64,000 nucleotides of DNA from Lonicera japonica (GCA_021464415.1 CM038469.1:20851901-20915900), one strand, 5' to 3'; shown: positions 21,749-34,520, numbered from the stretch's first letter. Notes: generated by a model not told the origin, from the sequence alone. Numbers and translations are program-made.

Positions 21749-23332
21749 GATTGTAAGAGTGATATACTAAAAGCCATAATTTTCTTGTTGGTTTGGATAT
21801 GTTATAAACTTGGTTTTGCAATTTTAATGAGAATCTTTATGGGCAATGGTTGCATTATATTATTTATTTAAATATTGTGCATGTGTGTCTGTTATTCCAT
21901 ATAGTAGATGATTTGGTGTGTAGAGTATAGCTTACACACAGAAGATCATATCATCGGTTCTTGTGGAATATAAGTTTAATGGTTCACAGTCTTAGATGGA
22001 ATTGGACACCCATCGGTAGGATTGTAGCACAAGTTTTAGTAGTTTATCTTAACTACAGAAAACGGTATAGTTTTAACTCGTTGTGCTAGTACACTTTGTG
22101 TGTATTGAATAGGACCAGTTTGGGTTAATTATTTTTATACTGACTATATAAAACAATTTAAATCCCATGGTTATTATGATTACTTATGCTCTTAATCTTG
22201 AAATCATTAATAGACATATATATGTAGTGTTTGTTGTTTTGACTCATTAAGAGTGAGATTCATTTATGGATCAATAATCTTCGTGAATTGGATGATGACA
22301 TTATATGTATGATGAATATTAATTATTGATGGAATCCATGTCTCGGTATAGGGATTGATGATAGCCCCTTGAGAAGCTTATAAGTTTTGATCATGTCAAA
22401 CCCTGCAGGTGGATTATGTTAATCCGACATATTAAATAAGTTAAGTGGTAGGCTCAAGGATTAAGAAGTCATTTAAATATAATTGTCAGTAATTTAATTT
22501 AAATGACGGTTATCTGTAATCTTAACGTGGGGAGAATAATAAGTATTTAATAACAAGGAGCTCGAAATTAAATTTTGAGATAAGGACGGGAGTGCAATTA
22601 TAATTCTTTAGTGGTGTGAATTATAATTTATGGAATGAACTAATTTATAGTATAATTAGGATTCCAATTTTCCATAGGAAGCCCAAACACTTATTTCTCC
22701 TTAAGGTCCCTATCGTAGCCTTATATATGCGCCGGCCTTGTCTCTTCTCAAAATAACAATAATTCTCATGAGTTAGGGTTTGTTCTATTGAGAGAGGAGA
22801 AAATCTTGGTAATACCGTAGCCCAAACTCGGTGCAAGATTTGATGGCGGAAGGAATACGATAGAAGATCATTAGGTTTTTCGGCACAGCAGTCGTAAATC
22901 AATCGTAACTTTTGATCCCACCGTTGGATCGGGCTGATTTTTGGATATGTGGTTCGGAACGCAAAGTTACAATTATTGCGCAAAAAATCAGGACGATTAG
23001 AAGTCATTTCGCAACCCAACGAGAATTAAAAATATCTGACCAAATCGCAATGTGATGCTTTCAAACCCTAGTCTCCTCATATGGATCCTCTACATGATTC
23101 ACAAAGGTGAAATCCCTTTATTCTTATACACAATATCAAACGATCTTGTATTTATGTCTCCATCACAGATATACAATTATTGAGTGTTTTAGCACCTATG
23201 AGTTCCTATTCGAACTTGTTGAATAATTTGAATTGATTAAATTCAATTGTTCTTGATATATCAATCAATTCTCCACCAATTGATTATGGTGTCTTCACTA
23301 TACCAAGATTCAATTCTTGTTTCAAGGGTTGG
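21749..23332. other. Unclassified AT-rich sequence, possibly an old LTR retrotransposon
   Basis: No coding frame with recognisable similarity. Features are a TATA-like GCCTTATATATGCGCC (about 22,718-22,733) followed by a CTTGTCTCTTCTC start-like tract, and an open minus-strand frame of 124 codons (23,019-22,645) that I consider fortuitous. The sequence continues for 16 bp beyond the solo LTR at 23,333-25,984 and is then cut by Tat-2. Confidence 0.4.
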
Positions 23333-25984
23333 TGTAACACCCTATGTTTCGATAGGTGTATTTTCGTTAATTTAGTTAGCTATTTGAATGATTCATTGGT
23401 GGACTTAGACAAGTCCGAATGTTCCCACACGTCACTTTGGTGTTATGGATAAAAATATGAAAAAGTTTGATTTAATTTGGAACTAGTTTGAGCAATTTGG
23501 TGCGTTCTTGTAAAATTTGGCATATTCTTGAGTTTAGTCTTTTTTGACACGTCACATTATAGTTATTAAACATTCCAATAAAGTTTCATTAAATTCGGAC
23601 TTCATTTAGTCATTTTTGAGTATTTAGTAGAATTGAATTATATCCTTAACGATTCCTACAAATCTCGTTTGTGGTTCACGAACTTTTAGACCTCCGAATT
23701 CAATTCCGTTTTGTCCAACATGTCATGAATATCTATTAGGAATATTCTTGAAAGTTTCATCACTATCGGAATTGAAACAAGCACTTCGGAGGCATTTTTC
23801 GAACACGGAATTTCTACTCGTCGGTTGGATTTTAGTGGACTTTGGAGACTGATAACTTCTTCATTAATTATCCAAATTCCACTCCGTAAGCTCCTGTAGT
23901 TTCATCTTATATTAGTTAAAAACTTTTGTGTTTTGACCGAAAGCTAGTTCACGCTCCTCGATGGTCAAAACAGAGTGCGAAGTAAGCCCATTAGCAAAAA
24001 TCAGATTATGCTGAATTTCGGCAGAGCACTGTCTTCGACCAAATTCTGGTATTAATATATCATGAATTTGGAGAGAAACTTCCTCTTGTGAAGTTGTAGA
24101 AATTTGAATTATCTTTCCGTTGATATAAAGATCATCCCAATCGGAGTTCCGAGCAAAGAGTTATGGCCAAAATACGAACAGTGCACCATAACACCTTTGG
24201 TCAATCCGGGTTTGACCAAGTCAACTCGTTTTTAATTGGCTTTGACCAGCTTTGACCATCTTCTTCACTCCTTAAAACACCATTTTAGACCCCTGAAACC
24301 AGAGGAAATATGTATACACTTCTAGAGAGAGAAAGGGTGAGAAATAGGAGATATCTAGCTCAAATCAATGGTTTTCACTCCGAAATTGTGGATTTCTCAA
24401 GTTTTTGGTGTGGTGAGTCTATTTCCTAGCTCGATTTTCTCGATCGGTGGTTGTAGGCTGTCATTTTGGGACTCTCAATTTATGTCCAGAAGTGATTAAG
24501 GTGGGAACTTCCCCTCTTTTCTTCAATTCCTTGATTTAAATGGTTGATTGAGTAGTAATACTAGACTTTCGGTACCGAAATCGTGTTTTCCCTTGCATGT
24601 TTGTGGATCAAACTTGTTAAATAAGATCTTAGCCTATAGATGAGTATTATATGTGCTGTAGTTGATGACTAAAAAGGCTGATCATAATGCATGTTGCTTT
24701 ACAAGTGTTACTTTAGGATTTTGGTACCGAAATGGCTTGATACACCACATGTATGTCTAATAATTGGGATTTTTGCACAAATTACCTTATTCCCTAAGTA
24801 TACATAACTTTAAAATCATATTTAAACTTTTGGTTAAACATGCATGAGGTGTTTTATGGTATTACTAGCTAGTCTAGTATTACTCCTCTTACTAGTCTTT
24901 ACTAAATGTTTGGAATTAAGAAATTTGGTTGGTACAAATGTGATTCATGGAGAAATATGAGATTTTGGATTATGTTTATTATTATTGATGGTTTTATTGT
25001 TGGCCATTTTAGGTATAATAATGGTTATATAAAAGAAAAGTGATATTCTACAAAATTATTTAGTGTTAAAGTAACAAAGACTATTCTTATTGTTCTTGAA
25101 ATTTTATAACATATGGATTGAAATGTTGATATTATAAATATTGCCCTGAGTATAACTACTACTTAGTGGTTTGTTGATGATATTGAGATTGTTGGAACTA
25201 GATAAGCACCGGTATAGAAATGCTTGTATTTTATTATTGTACAGGCCCATGGTAAAGATGGGGTGCCAAAAATCTAGTTACTAGTGCACAGACCCACGAA
25301 AAGGTGGGGTGCGTTTGTGTGTATCTTATTCCGTCTAATACAGGTATTAGGTCGAGGAGGAGGAGGAGGAGGTGGATGGATGTTTGTACAGTTATCGTGT
25401 GAGATACGTATTGTAAATTAATAAGATTATATTGATGCTTTATTAATAGTTTTTTTTCTATAAATTGGTATAAAACAGGAATTTTGTCAATAATTAAAAT
25501 TGTGAACTCTCTCATATTGTGGTATGATCATGCATTGCATTTTCCTTTTCCCTATAGTTCCCACTGGGCCATTTGTGGCTCATTCCCTTATTTTTCTTTC
25601 AAGTACACTTCGTGTCTCGGGTAGAGATCGTCGAGAAGGTTCGAGTTTATCTTAGAGTCTTCTCTGATGCCCCTATGTAATTAGTTATTTTATTATCCTA
25701 ATTTGTAGTAGTTGTAACTTCTAACTAAGTTTGACTACTTCCACTATCTATGGATGTACTAGTTGTATTTATCGAATTTGGATTGTAACGGATTTGAGAA
25801 GTATTCTATATTTCCGCATTGTTTATTAAATAGGATGAATTTCTTAGTATTTACGAATACTTCATGCTAAATTTTTATTAGATTTCTCTACTTTGTTCAA
25901 TTTATTAGTTATGTCTTTTTGTCTATCTACTGTTAATTAAACACAGCATCCGTTAACACCTGCTTAATTAGGCGGGTTGTTACA
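23333..25984 (+). mobile_element. Solo LTR, Tekay-like family
   Basis: TGTAACACCCTATG...GGCGGGTTGTTACA, 2,652 bp. The flanking pentamers GTTGG (23,328-23,332) and GTTGA (25,985-25,989) agree at four of five positions, consistent with an aged duplication. Shared Tekay-like landmarks are AAGGTGGGAACTTCC (24,498-24,512) and TATAGTTCCCACTGGGCC (about 25,553-25,570). An (AGG)n microsatellite occurs at about 25,354-25,374. No internal element sequence is present. Confidence 0.82.
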
Positions 25985-26000
25985 GTTGAGTTATGGTTTC

Positions 26001-27543
26001 TGTAGACACCCCGATCCGTGACCCCCGCATGAACCCTGACGACCTACGAGAACTACTATTTTTGGAAATCTGGGACCCACCCGAGCACCCGAAACTACCC
26101 CGAAAGGGTTTGTTGGCCAAACAAACCTATTTTTAAGGGGAATTGTCGCACGACAAAAGAGTATGTCGCGCGACAATCTCCCTTATGTCGCGCGAAAATC
26201 CCCCCTGACACCAGACCATCCACTCTTTGACACATCAGTCTGTCAGAACCATCACTTCAGCCGTTTGTCGCGCGACATTGAACACATTGTCGCGCGACAC
26301 ATGACCTTTCTGGGGAAATGTCGCGCGACAATCCTCCCCGAGCAGTATAAATAGGCGAACACCTCCAAGGGTTCAAGGAGAGCAACTTGGGATTAAAGAA
26401 TTATTGGCTTATATCTGATTTTCTAGTCATTCATCAAGCATTCTCAATTCTCATCTTATTTCTGAAGAATTATCGAATCTATTCTTGACACTCGACGTGT
26501 CCCGTCTCTGGATTCGAATTCTCAGAAATATCTGAAGAAGGAAAGGATTATTATCGTCAGAGATCTTTCTGCCACATTATATTTTCTTTCTTATTATTAT
26601 TCTCGTCGGGAAGGTAAAGAAAGTCTCTTCTAGTATTTAACATTAAATATATGTGTACTTATTTTACTTCTGTTGTTTTGTCCACGTTTTATTTGAATAA
26701 ACTTATTGCCAAGTTACAAATAGTCTACCGTTTTCAAAACAAAAGACCCTGATAAAACCATTTGCAAAAACTAGAAGAGTAAGTTATCATTCGGATAAAA
26801 TCCTGTTTTCAAAACCCGAACCGATAAAACTTACTTAGGAATTAAAAACCCGGTATATCCTATCTCCATCATAGATTGTGATATGTCTGGTAGAACTCCC
26901 CTTAAGAGTTCTAATTCCATATTGAATTATTTTCGATACAAGATCCAAACTTTTTCCAAAATAAGTCCAAACCCGAAAAAAAACCATCGTTATTTGAGAA
27001 ATAAAACGGAAAACCCTCTAAAGAAAAATAACGTGTGTCACTTATATTTACGTCTTTCAAAATAAAACATTGGATCTCGAAACACAAAGGTTTTTATCCA
27101 TTTCCCCTCTTTTTCCCAAAAATTAGGGTTTCTCATTTGGAAAGTAGTAGATTGTCAATAAAAGCATCCAAGTTTTTCAACATAAAACAAACATATAAAA
27201 GACCACAAGACCACTAGAGACCGAAAGGGTGGAATGGGTGCTTAACACCTTCCTAAACCGTAATATAGTTCCCGAACCCTATAGAATCCTAGTTTCGTAG
27301 ACAAACGTGTAAAGAAAAGGCTTATCTGTAGCCTTTTCTCTTACGCACCTGTTTTGTCCGTTTTCTCGTAAAACGTACTGGCGACTCTGAACGAGCCCTC
27401 TCGCATCTAGAAATAGGATAGAGGGACTCCCGATATGAACTATCAACACATAGAAGCAAATGGAACAACGGAATCCTTTCCGATGTTTCAGACGCCCAAA
27501 CCAGAGGCTGAGAACCCGGGGGTCGCATTTATGGATTCTCACA
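26001..27543 (+). mobile_element. Tat-2 5' LTR (A-type)
   Basis: TGTAGACACCCCGATC...GGATTCTCACA, 1,543 bp. U3 carries an array of TGTCGCGCGACA palindromes (26,164-26,175, 26,266-26,277, 26,288-26,299, 26,319-26,330, plus near-copies at 26,144 and 26,186). A TATA box, TATAAATA, lies at 26,346-26,353, 15 bp after the last palindrome. The U5 side holds the conserved ACCGAAAGGGTGGAATGGGT block (about 27,218-27,290). Confidence 0.93.
26143..26353 (+). promoter_or_regulatory. U3 promoter: palindrome array plus TATA box
   Basis: Six perfect or near-perfect copies of the 12-bp palindrome TGTCGCGCGACA lie within 190 bp, followed by TATAAATA (26,346-26,353). Such an array is a likely binding platform for a dimeric factor; the factor is unknown. 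The same palindrome reappears at the antisense promoter at 37,136-37,214. Confidence 0.75.
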
Positions 27544-27562
27544 GTGGCGACTTTGCTGGGGA
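27544..27562 (+). promoter_or_regulatory. Primer-binding site of Tat-2
   Basis: GTGGCGACTTTGCTGGGGA directly follows the LTR terminus CACA. It is the same class as the Tat-1 site. Confidence 0.8.
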
Positions 27563-28290
27563 CCTATAGAAAACTAGACTATTATATGTGGACTTTGTTT
27601 ATTTGTTGAATACTTGCTTTTACTGCTTTCCCTACTTATGTTAATTGATTGAAAAGAAACTTTTTTTCTAAAAGATGGAGTTTTTCGAAAATATGTAATA
27701 AAGATAATGATATTTGTAAAACCAACCTTTTGAATTTTGCACACACTTTCACAAATCATGCATTGGTTCTACGAGTGTGAATTTACCCCAAACCCTCGGA
27801 AGTATTATAAGTGAGTAGGGAGTTGGCTTGCTTGGGCCAACATAAACCGAAAGCATTTACTTCCACTCTCCTTGGCCAAGTACGCCCCCGAGGTATATCG
27901 AGTGACGAGAACACTCACATACCCGGGAAGTATATCAAAAGACTCTTGCACGAACCCGCCCTTAGGGTATATCGCAAGGTTTTAAGAGGGAGCCTAAAGC
28001 CTTAACCATTCGTACACATGCGCTGCATATAAGATCGAGTCAGTTAAAACACCTGTTAAAACAGTCGTAGGGGATGTACCACCTTACGGCTTACTTTACA
28101 ACACCTTTTTAAAATTCGAGTCTTTTTCTCGGCAATTTTTAGTGGTTCTTTTGGCAAAAATCGAGTCACATCGTAGTCTTCCTTCATCTTCGCCACATGG
28201 TTTCGTCTATAGCCGTAAAACAACGACATTCTGGAAGGTTGGGCCGGTCGAGATCATACCAAAAAACTAGTAAGACCAAGCACACCCGCA
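27563..28290 (+). other. Tat-2 leader with conserved hairpin block
   Basis: Non-gag leader. The part 27,811-28,060 is shared with Tat-1 and Tat-4. It contains the potential hairpin GAGTG-ACGAGAA-CACTC (27,900-27,916) and an ATG-initiated 64-codon frame (27,811-28,005) whose peptide LGQHKPKAFTSTLLGQV is recognisable in the other copies. A packaging or dimerisation signal, or a leader peptide, are both possible. Confidence 0.65.
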
Positions 28291-30086
28291 ATGGCCGATG
28301 GACGTGAGAATCAAGAGACATATCAGAGCCTAGCCGAGGCGTCTACAGCTCAGCCAACTTTAGCCAAAATGCATCATTTGCTAATGACCGTCAGTATGAA
28401 TCTAGCAAACCATACGAACGAGCAACAGACTACCCGGATTCGAATAAAAGACTTGTCAGCCGAACGAGCCGCACCACCAGGGTTTGAACGACTACCACCG
28501 AATTGAGATCCAAACCAAGGACAGTCATCACAAGTACTTCCCCCAGTTCAAGGAACCAATCCACCCCAAACAGGCCCTATCATAGCCGGTCCCGTTTAGA
28601 CCGACCCCAACAATCAGAATCAATGGGCCCCGAATTCAGGCCCCACTTATCAGCAATAAGGGCCACCCATCGTCTAGCCCCAACCCCAACAAGGCCTTGA
28701 TCCCCAATACCAACCATGGCCACAAGTTCCTGCGAGGCTTATTCCACCCCCGGCCCCAGTAACCCCTCCTAATGAGTACCCAGACATCAACCGACTTCGG
28801 GCAATGTATGCAGAATCGGTTATAACTCAGGAACAGCCTGACGAGGTGTCAAGAGAGAGTAAAGAAATCAAAAAGCTGAAGGAACAGATAAGGGTCTTGC
28901 AGAAGGGAGTATCCCTAATAAAAGGAGCAAACGAGATCACAGTTATGAATGCCTTTTCCCTCTACCCGGAAGCAAGATTACCCCAGGGATTCAAACTCCC
29001 TTCCATCACCAAATTCACAGGAACCACGCCCCCTAAAACCCATCTTCAATCCTACATCAGATCCATGCAAGTGTCCGGTTGTGGAGAGCCGGAGTTGGCT
29101 CAAGCCTTTCACATGACTTTCACAGGGGTCGCCCTGAAATGATTTTTTGATTTGGAGAGACACCACACAAAAACTTGGGGATATATCGTCAAGGAGTTCA
29201 TGAATAAATACGGGTCCAACGAAGATTTAGAAATTACCCACAAACACCTGGAGATGGCCAAGCAAGGCGAGAAGGAAAGCTTCAGCGACTTTGTCACCCG
29301 CTGGAGAGAAATGGCCTCCCAAATGTCCAAACGACCAGACAAAGAGGAGCAGTTGGAGATAATTCAGAAAAACTTCACTCCGGCTGTATTGACTTGTATG
29401 GGAAAGTACGTGTTCCCACATTTTCGAGCACGGTTAAGCATGGGGTCGCAAGTGGAGGAAGAACTGGCCAAAAAAGCAGAAACCGATACCAAGAAAGCTT
29501 CGTACACTGGGAAAAAGACGACCACTTCAGCCATAAACCAACTAAGCTCATACCCCTACCAACAAAACCCATTTCAGCAGCCACAACAAACACCTCCGAT
29601 GAGTTGGCCCGCACAATGAGACTCTTCGAACACCGAAGTCAAGAAAAGAAAGAACTTCTGCACCCTTCCCACTACTTTGGTCAAAAGCCTGGAGCTACTC
29701 CGAAAGGCCGGACTAATCACTACACTCAACCCACGCCCTCCACTAAACCCTATTCCTAGCACCTGGAGAATGAATGAGAATTGTGCATACCATCAAGCCG
29801 CAGGCCATGACACATAACGCTGTTTGGCTCTTCGCCATCGTATCCAAGACCCAATCGAGGCTGGTACTATACCCGCACCCGGCGGGCCCAATGTTACTAA
29901 CAACCCCCTTTCCAACCATGCTCCACCTACGGGAATTAACGCCTTGACCACATATGAAGAAGGGTTTGATCCCGTGAGACTCATTCGAGACGACCCAGCC
30001 TACAAGTCACCCGCTGTGCTGCCAGAAAGAACTCAAGTTTCCCCAGGCCTCAATTCGATAATTGATCAATGGATGGCTAAGATGAA
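28291..30086 (+). pseudogene. gag: Tat-2 gag
   Basis: Capsid/nucleocapsid precursor. ATG at 28,291 starts MADGRENQETYQSLAEAS. The N-terminal part ends in a proline/glutamine-rich spacer (28,500-28,790) after a frame change at about 28,504. The capsid-type domain spans 28,804-29,450 (LYPEARLPQGFKLPSITKF, SYIRSM, QGEKESFSDFVTRWREMAS). TGA at about 29,140 replaces the Trp expected before FFDLER. A C-terminal knuckle-like CAYHQAAGHDT-RC occurs at about 29,785-29,820, followed by ALRHRIQDPIEAGTIPAPGG. Further stops lie at about 29,617 and 29,815. The gag-protease frame is split by a 660-bp solo LTR at 30,092. Confidence 0.9.
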
Positions 30087-30091
30087 CTTCC

Positions 30092-30751
30092 TGTTGTGAT
30101 TATTAACAATAAATCACGCCACGGATCGTAATTCAAATAGTGGATATTAATAACTAGAGATAATAAGGATGAGAAACAAGCAAGAAGATAGATAATGGAA
30201 CAAACAATATTCGACAAACGAAGATTTCACTAATTCTTTGAAAACGATTACAAAATCTATCATAAGAATTATTGCACTCAAAGCTCTCACAGAAGAAGAA
30301 AATCAACAGCCTTTTAACCTCTCTCTCACAACAAGATGAACACTCCCACAAATCCCACAGAAAGAAGAATATCTCTCATGCCTTAATCTATTGAATGATT
30401 CCATCTATATATAACAATATAATAGAGTCCATCCAATCTAGAATAAGGTAACAAAAATCCTACGTAAATAAGGAAACTATTAACAAGGTAATAGAGACCA
30501 AAATAAACAAGGAAACCAAGTTTGATAAGAAAACATATTTCTCGCCCAAGCTGCAAAACGACTTTTGCACTTTTCTCGCGTAACTGCAAAAATGCTTTTG
30601 CACCATTCCAGAATACAATTTTATGGGTGCAAAAGTACTATGCACCTTTCCGGAACCGCAAACCCTCTTTTGCATCATTCAAGCGGACAATATGATTTCC
30701 CACAAAACTCATCTTTTTCTTGGGTTTAGAACCGAGCAAAAAAACACAACA
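30092..30751 (-). mobile_element. Solo LTR (probably Ty1/copia-type or TRIM) in Tat-2 gag-pro
   Basis: 660 bp with 7-bp terminal inverted repeats TGTTGTG...CACAACA and a perfect 5-bp duplication CTTCC (30,087-30,091 and 30,752-30,756). The minus orientation is preferred because a TATATATAG box (about 30,408-30,416) then lies upstream of plausible transcript sequence. No coding sequence. Removing it rejoins gag and protease in the same reading frame (NF then LPEQG), matching the uninterrupted order in Tat-1. Confidence 0.9.
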
Positions 30752-30756
30752 CTTCC

Positions 30757-32033
30757 TACCCGAGCAGGGTTTAGGAAAGGCAAATCAGGGGATCTCACAA
30801 CCACTTATGATTAAAACCAATCCCGAAAAATCTGGGATAGGATGGACCCAAGACAAGAAGAAACAACCATGGAAGCCCCGAAGCCTTCCCAACGAGACAA
30901 TCTGCATGACAAAGACCTCCCCCAAAACTTTCAGTTGGTCTACGGATCCAGAATCATCAAAAATCTCAGAGGAATCAGACCCAGCATCCCTTTGGATACA
31001 ACAAATTACCCGTTCAGGGAGGGTATATCAGCCACCACCAATGGATACCGAGAAATCACCACCTCCTAAGGAAATAGAAGAGGATCGAGTACTGGAACAG
31101 TTGAAGAAAACACTGGCACATATCAACATTTGGGGCCTCTTGGTTGCCTCCAAACCTCACAGGACCGCCTTCATCAAACTCCTAGATGAGGCTGTTATAT
31201 CACTAGGCTCCACGCCCGAACAACTGCCAAACATAATTGGGTCACTTACAGTCCAAAGGAGTCTTTCATTCTCAGATGAAGACTTATCTCCTTTGGGAAG
31301 GAAACACAGCCTGGCCCTCTATATCACTGTCCAGACCCGAGGAAAAATCCTGCCACAAGTCCTCATCGACAATGGGTCGACTATAAACGTTTGCCCTCTA
31401 AAGACTGCCAGATGTCTGGGTATCTTAGATTCAGAGCTTTCTCCATCAGCTGTAACCATCAGAGCTTATGACAACACTAGACGGGCCGTTCTGGGTTCTC
31501 TGAAGCTTGATCTCATGGTTAGTCCCGGAAACTTTCCGGCCGACTTTCAAATCATAGACATTCCCTCCAATTTTAATCTCCTGTTGGGAAGAGCGTGGCT
31601 ACATGACATAGGAGCACTCCCCTCCTCCTTACATCAGAAAATTAAGATACCGTTCGAAAGAAGTATAATTACCGTCCATGGAGATCCTGAAAGGACCTTG
31701 GCAGATCTGGAATTACCTATCTTGGGCATCAGGAGTCAAAGCATACAGTTGGGAGGCTTTTCTTGCGAGCCTCAAGTGCAAGCCCTCACTACCCAGAGAA
31801 TCGAGTACCTTCCCCCTGATAATATCCCCGGTCTCAGCACTAAGGTCACAAATATGCTGAGAAAGATGAAATACTTACCTAGAGCCAGTCTGGGAATGGG
31901 GCAACCAGGATTACTTCAGGCCTTAGAACCAATGACGAGGCATGAAAGAGAAGGTTTGGGGTACCAACGCACCAAAGAGGAAACCAAGAGGAAAGGGGTC
32001 AAGGGCATCAGTATCCGAGCTTTAGCTCTCTAA
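30757..32033 (+). pseudogene. Tat-2 gag-pro linker and aspartic protease
   Basis: Open for over 420 codons. The first half is a hydrophilic linker (TQDKKKQPWKPRSLPNETIC, then VLEQLKKTLAHINIWGLLVAS). The retropepsin-type protease follows at about 31,320-31,620: active-site loop LPQVLIDNGSTINVCPLKTA (DNG in place of the common D-S/T-G), the second strand AYDNTRRAVLGSLKLDL, and the FNLLLGRAWLHDIGALPSS block. It processes the gag-pol precursor. The domain itself is intact, unlike Tat-1 where the active-site Gly is Arg. The frame ends in TAA at 32,033, shortly before the RT linker, so the polyprotein would be interrupted. Confidence 0.85.
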
Positions 32034-32683
32034 ATGGGTTTTTTGTTAAAGAAAGAGAGGACTTCCCCTTTTTCGGCTTTCAGAAGCCTTGGAGAAACAA
32101 CGACGGAGAGAACCTTCCAGGATGGGAAATCTTCTATGAAGAAGACCTTTATATCAAGGAGAACATTATACACAGCTTCTCTACCAAGTTAACGATCGGG
32201 CTGAGGGAAGAAAATCAAGACAAGGAAGACGAAGAGGAAGAACTGATCGGAGATCTCTTCGACGTCATGGCTCTAGGGGAGGAGGAGCCAATGGACGATC
32301 CGGTACACTTAATACACGCTGATCCAGATTAGCAAGAAAAGGGGGGAAGGAGTGAAATTCTAAGGGTGAGAGATAAGAGTGAGGGTAAGGCTAGTGAGGA
32401 GTCACTCCTAGATTTACTCTTTAAACTTGTACCTATAAACACTATTATCAATGAAGAAGACTCTGTTTTGCGTTATCCTGTTAATTTTAATTCTGTAATT
32501 GCTTATATGGAGTTGGAAAGACTAAACGAACATCCTGAACGGGACGAGCAGCGTATACAGAACAAGGAATGAGACACTCTTGTAATTAATCTCGGGACGA
32601 AAGAGAAAAGGAAAGAGGTCCGTATTAGGGCAAGTTTAAGTGAGACAGAAAAACAGGAATTCACACAAACTCTGAATGAGTAT
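32034..32683 (+). pseudogene. Tat-2 protease-RT linker
   Basis: Contains GFQKPWRNNDGENLPGWEIF and a very acidic stretch (EDEEEELIGD, GEEEPMDDP) around 32,040-32,330, a TAG near 32,330, then SEESLLDLLFKLVP-like sequence at 32,390-32,440 and a TGA at 32,570. It aligns with Tat-1 28-985. It is a connector without catalytic motifs. Confidence 0.75.
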
Positions 32684-33655
32684 GTGGACATCTTTGCCTG
32701 GTCCTATGCAGATATGCCAGGTTTAAGCAGCCAGATAGTCATGCACGAGATACACACCAAGCCGAAATTTAGGCCCGTTAAGCAGAAATTAAGAAAACTT
32801 ACGCCAGAATGGTCCCTGAAAGTAAAAGAAGAAGTGATGAAACAATTGAGTGTGGGGTTCTTGCGGGTGATCGAATACCCTTCATGGTTAGCCAACCTTG
32901 TACCCGTCCCAAAAGCAAATGAGAAAGTCCGCATGTGCATAGATTACCGAGATCTCAATAAAGCTTGCCCAAAAGATGATTTCCCATTGCCGAACATTGA
33001 TTTGATAATGGATAATATCGCCAATCATGCCCTGAAATCGTTCGTAGATGGTTTCGCCGGGTATAATCAGATCAAGATGCACCCAGATCACCAAGAGAAA
33101 ACAGCATTTATCACACCATGGGGAACATATTGTTACACCGTTATGCCATTCGGGCTAAAGAATGCAGGGGCAACATATCAGAGGGCAGCCACAACTATCT
33201 TCCACGACATGATTCACAAAGAAGTAGAAGTATATGTGGACGACATGATAATCAAATCAAAGGAGAGGGAAGGCCATGTACCAGCCTTACGAGCCTTTTT
33301 TGACCGCCTCCGCCAGTACTAGATGAGACTCAATCCGCAGAAATGTGTATTCGGGGTAACCAAAGGAAAACTCCTGGGCTATGTCGTCAGCAAAAAGGGA
33401 ATCGAGGTAGACCCTTCCAAGGTTCGAGCTATCCAAGACATGCCCGAGCCTCGTACCGAGAAAGAAGTTCGGGGATTTTTGGGTAATTTACAGTACATCA
33501 GCAGGTTCATCTCTCAGCTTACCCAGACCTGCGAACCCATATTCAAACTCCTGAGGAAGTCTTCACCAGGAGAATGGGACGATCAGTGCCAGGAAGCTTT
33601 TGATAAAATAAAAGACTACCTCTCCAAACCCCCACTGTTAGCCCCACTATAGACC
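32684..33655 (+). pseudogene. pol: Tat-2 reverse transcriptase domain
   Basis: Copies element RNA into DNA. Motifs in order: DIFAWSYADMPG, LANLVPVPKANEKVRMCIDYRDLNKACPKD, SFVDGFAGYNQIKM (first catalytic Asp), FITPWGTYCYTVMPFGLKNAGATYQR, and YVDDMIIKS with the paired catalytic Asp residues (about 33,232-33,258). TAG at 33,320 follows RLRQY, and the frame continues with MRLNPQKCVFGVTKGKLLGYVV and the thumb GFLGNLQYISRFI. A second TAG lies near 33,650. The Asp triad is intact, but the stops prevent a full protein. Confidence 0.92.
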
Positions 33656-34060
33656 GGACTGCCACTAATTCTATACCTAACCGTCATCGATTCGGCTGTA
33701 GGGGCCATGCTGGCCCAACATCTGACCAATACACGGAAAGAACAGGCCATCTACTACATCAGCAAGAAATTGTCCCCATTTGAGATAAACTACACGCCAT
33801 TAGAGAAATCATGCACAACCCTCCTCGGGGTAACACAGAAATTACGGCATTACATGCTGGCTTTCCCGGTCATCCTGGCATCACGAATAGATCCACTGAA
33901 ATACCTCTTCGAGAAACCAGCTCTCTCGAACCGTATGGCAAAATGGTTATTCTTGCTCTCCGAATTCGACATCACCTACATGACTCAGAAGGCAGTCAAA
34001 GGCAAGATCATAGCTGATTACCTTGCCCACAATCCAATATTGGGGGACATGTTAGAAGAA
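33656..34060 (+). pseudogene. Tat-2 Ty3/gypsy-type RNase H
   Basis: The first RNase H, the usual Ty3/gypsy one: VGAMLAQHLTNTRKEQAIYYISKKL, INYTPLEKSCTTLLGVTQKLRHYM, and DPLKYLFEKPALSNRMAKW. In Tat elements this copy is thought to be partly degenerate and backed by a second domain. It follows RT without a gap. Confidence 0.8.
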
Positions 34061-34089
34061 GCTGAATTCCCAGACGAAACTATCATGAA

Positions 34090-34520
34090 TGTTGAGACCG
34101 ATGAAGACTGGAAATTGTACTTTGACGGGGCCGCCAACCGAAATAGGAACGGGATAGGCATCCTGTTAGTCTCTCCAGACCAAATTCACTCCCCAGTATT
34201 GTATCGTCTAGACTTCTTCTGCACCAACAACATGGCCGAGTATGAAGCCTGTATAATTGGATTAGAGATCGCGCTCCAAAGGGGTATAAGGAGAATACAA
34301 GTGTACGGAGATTCAGCATTAGTGGTCCACCAAGTTCTAAAGGAATGGAAGATCAGAGATGAAAATTTAGTCCCCTACCTTGCCCGGCTAGAGGATGTCG
34401 CAGGAAGGTTTGAACATTTGGAATTTTACTATGTCCCCAGGTCACAAAATAGTTTTGCTGACACACTAGCAACTCTGGCATCCATGATCGATATCCCGGA
34501 GGGGATGGAAGAAATCACTC
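34090..34520 (+). pseudogene. Tat-2 second (archaeal-like) RNase H
   Basis: A second RNase H fold follows the first: WKLYFDGAANRNRNGIGILL, NNMAEYEACIIGLEIAL, IQVYGDSALVVHQVLKEWKI, and SFADTLATLASM. The D-E-D-D catalytic set is visible (FDG, AEYE, GDS, FADTL). Dual RNase H is a known hallmark of the plant Tat lineage and supports the classification. The open frame is continuous with integrase. Confidence 0.88.

Noticed and set aside
22645..23019. 124-codon minus-strand frame
   Set aside because: No recognisable motif; AT-rich surroundings and no support from a second copy.
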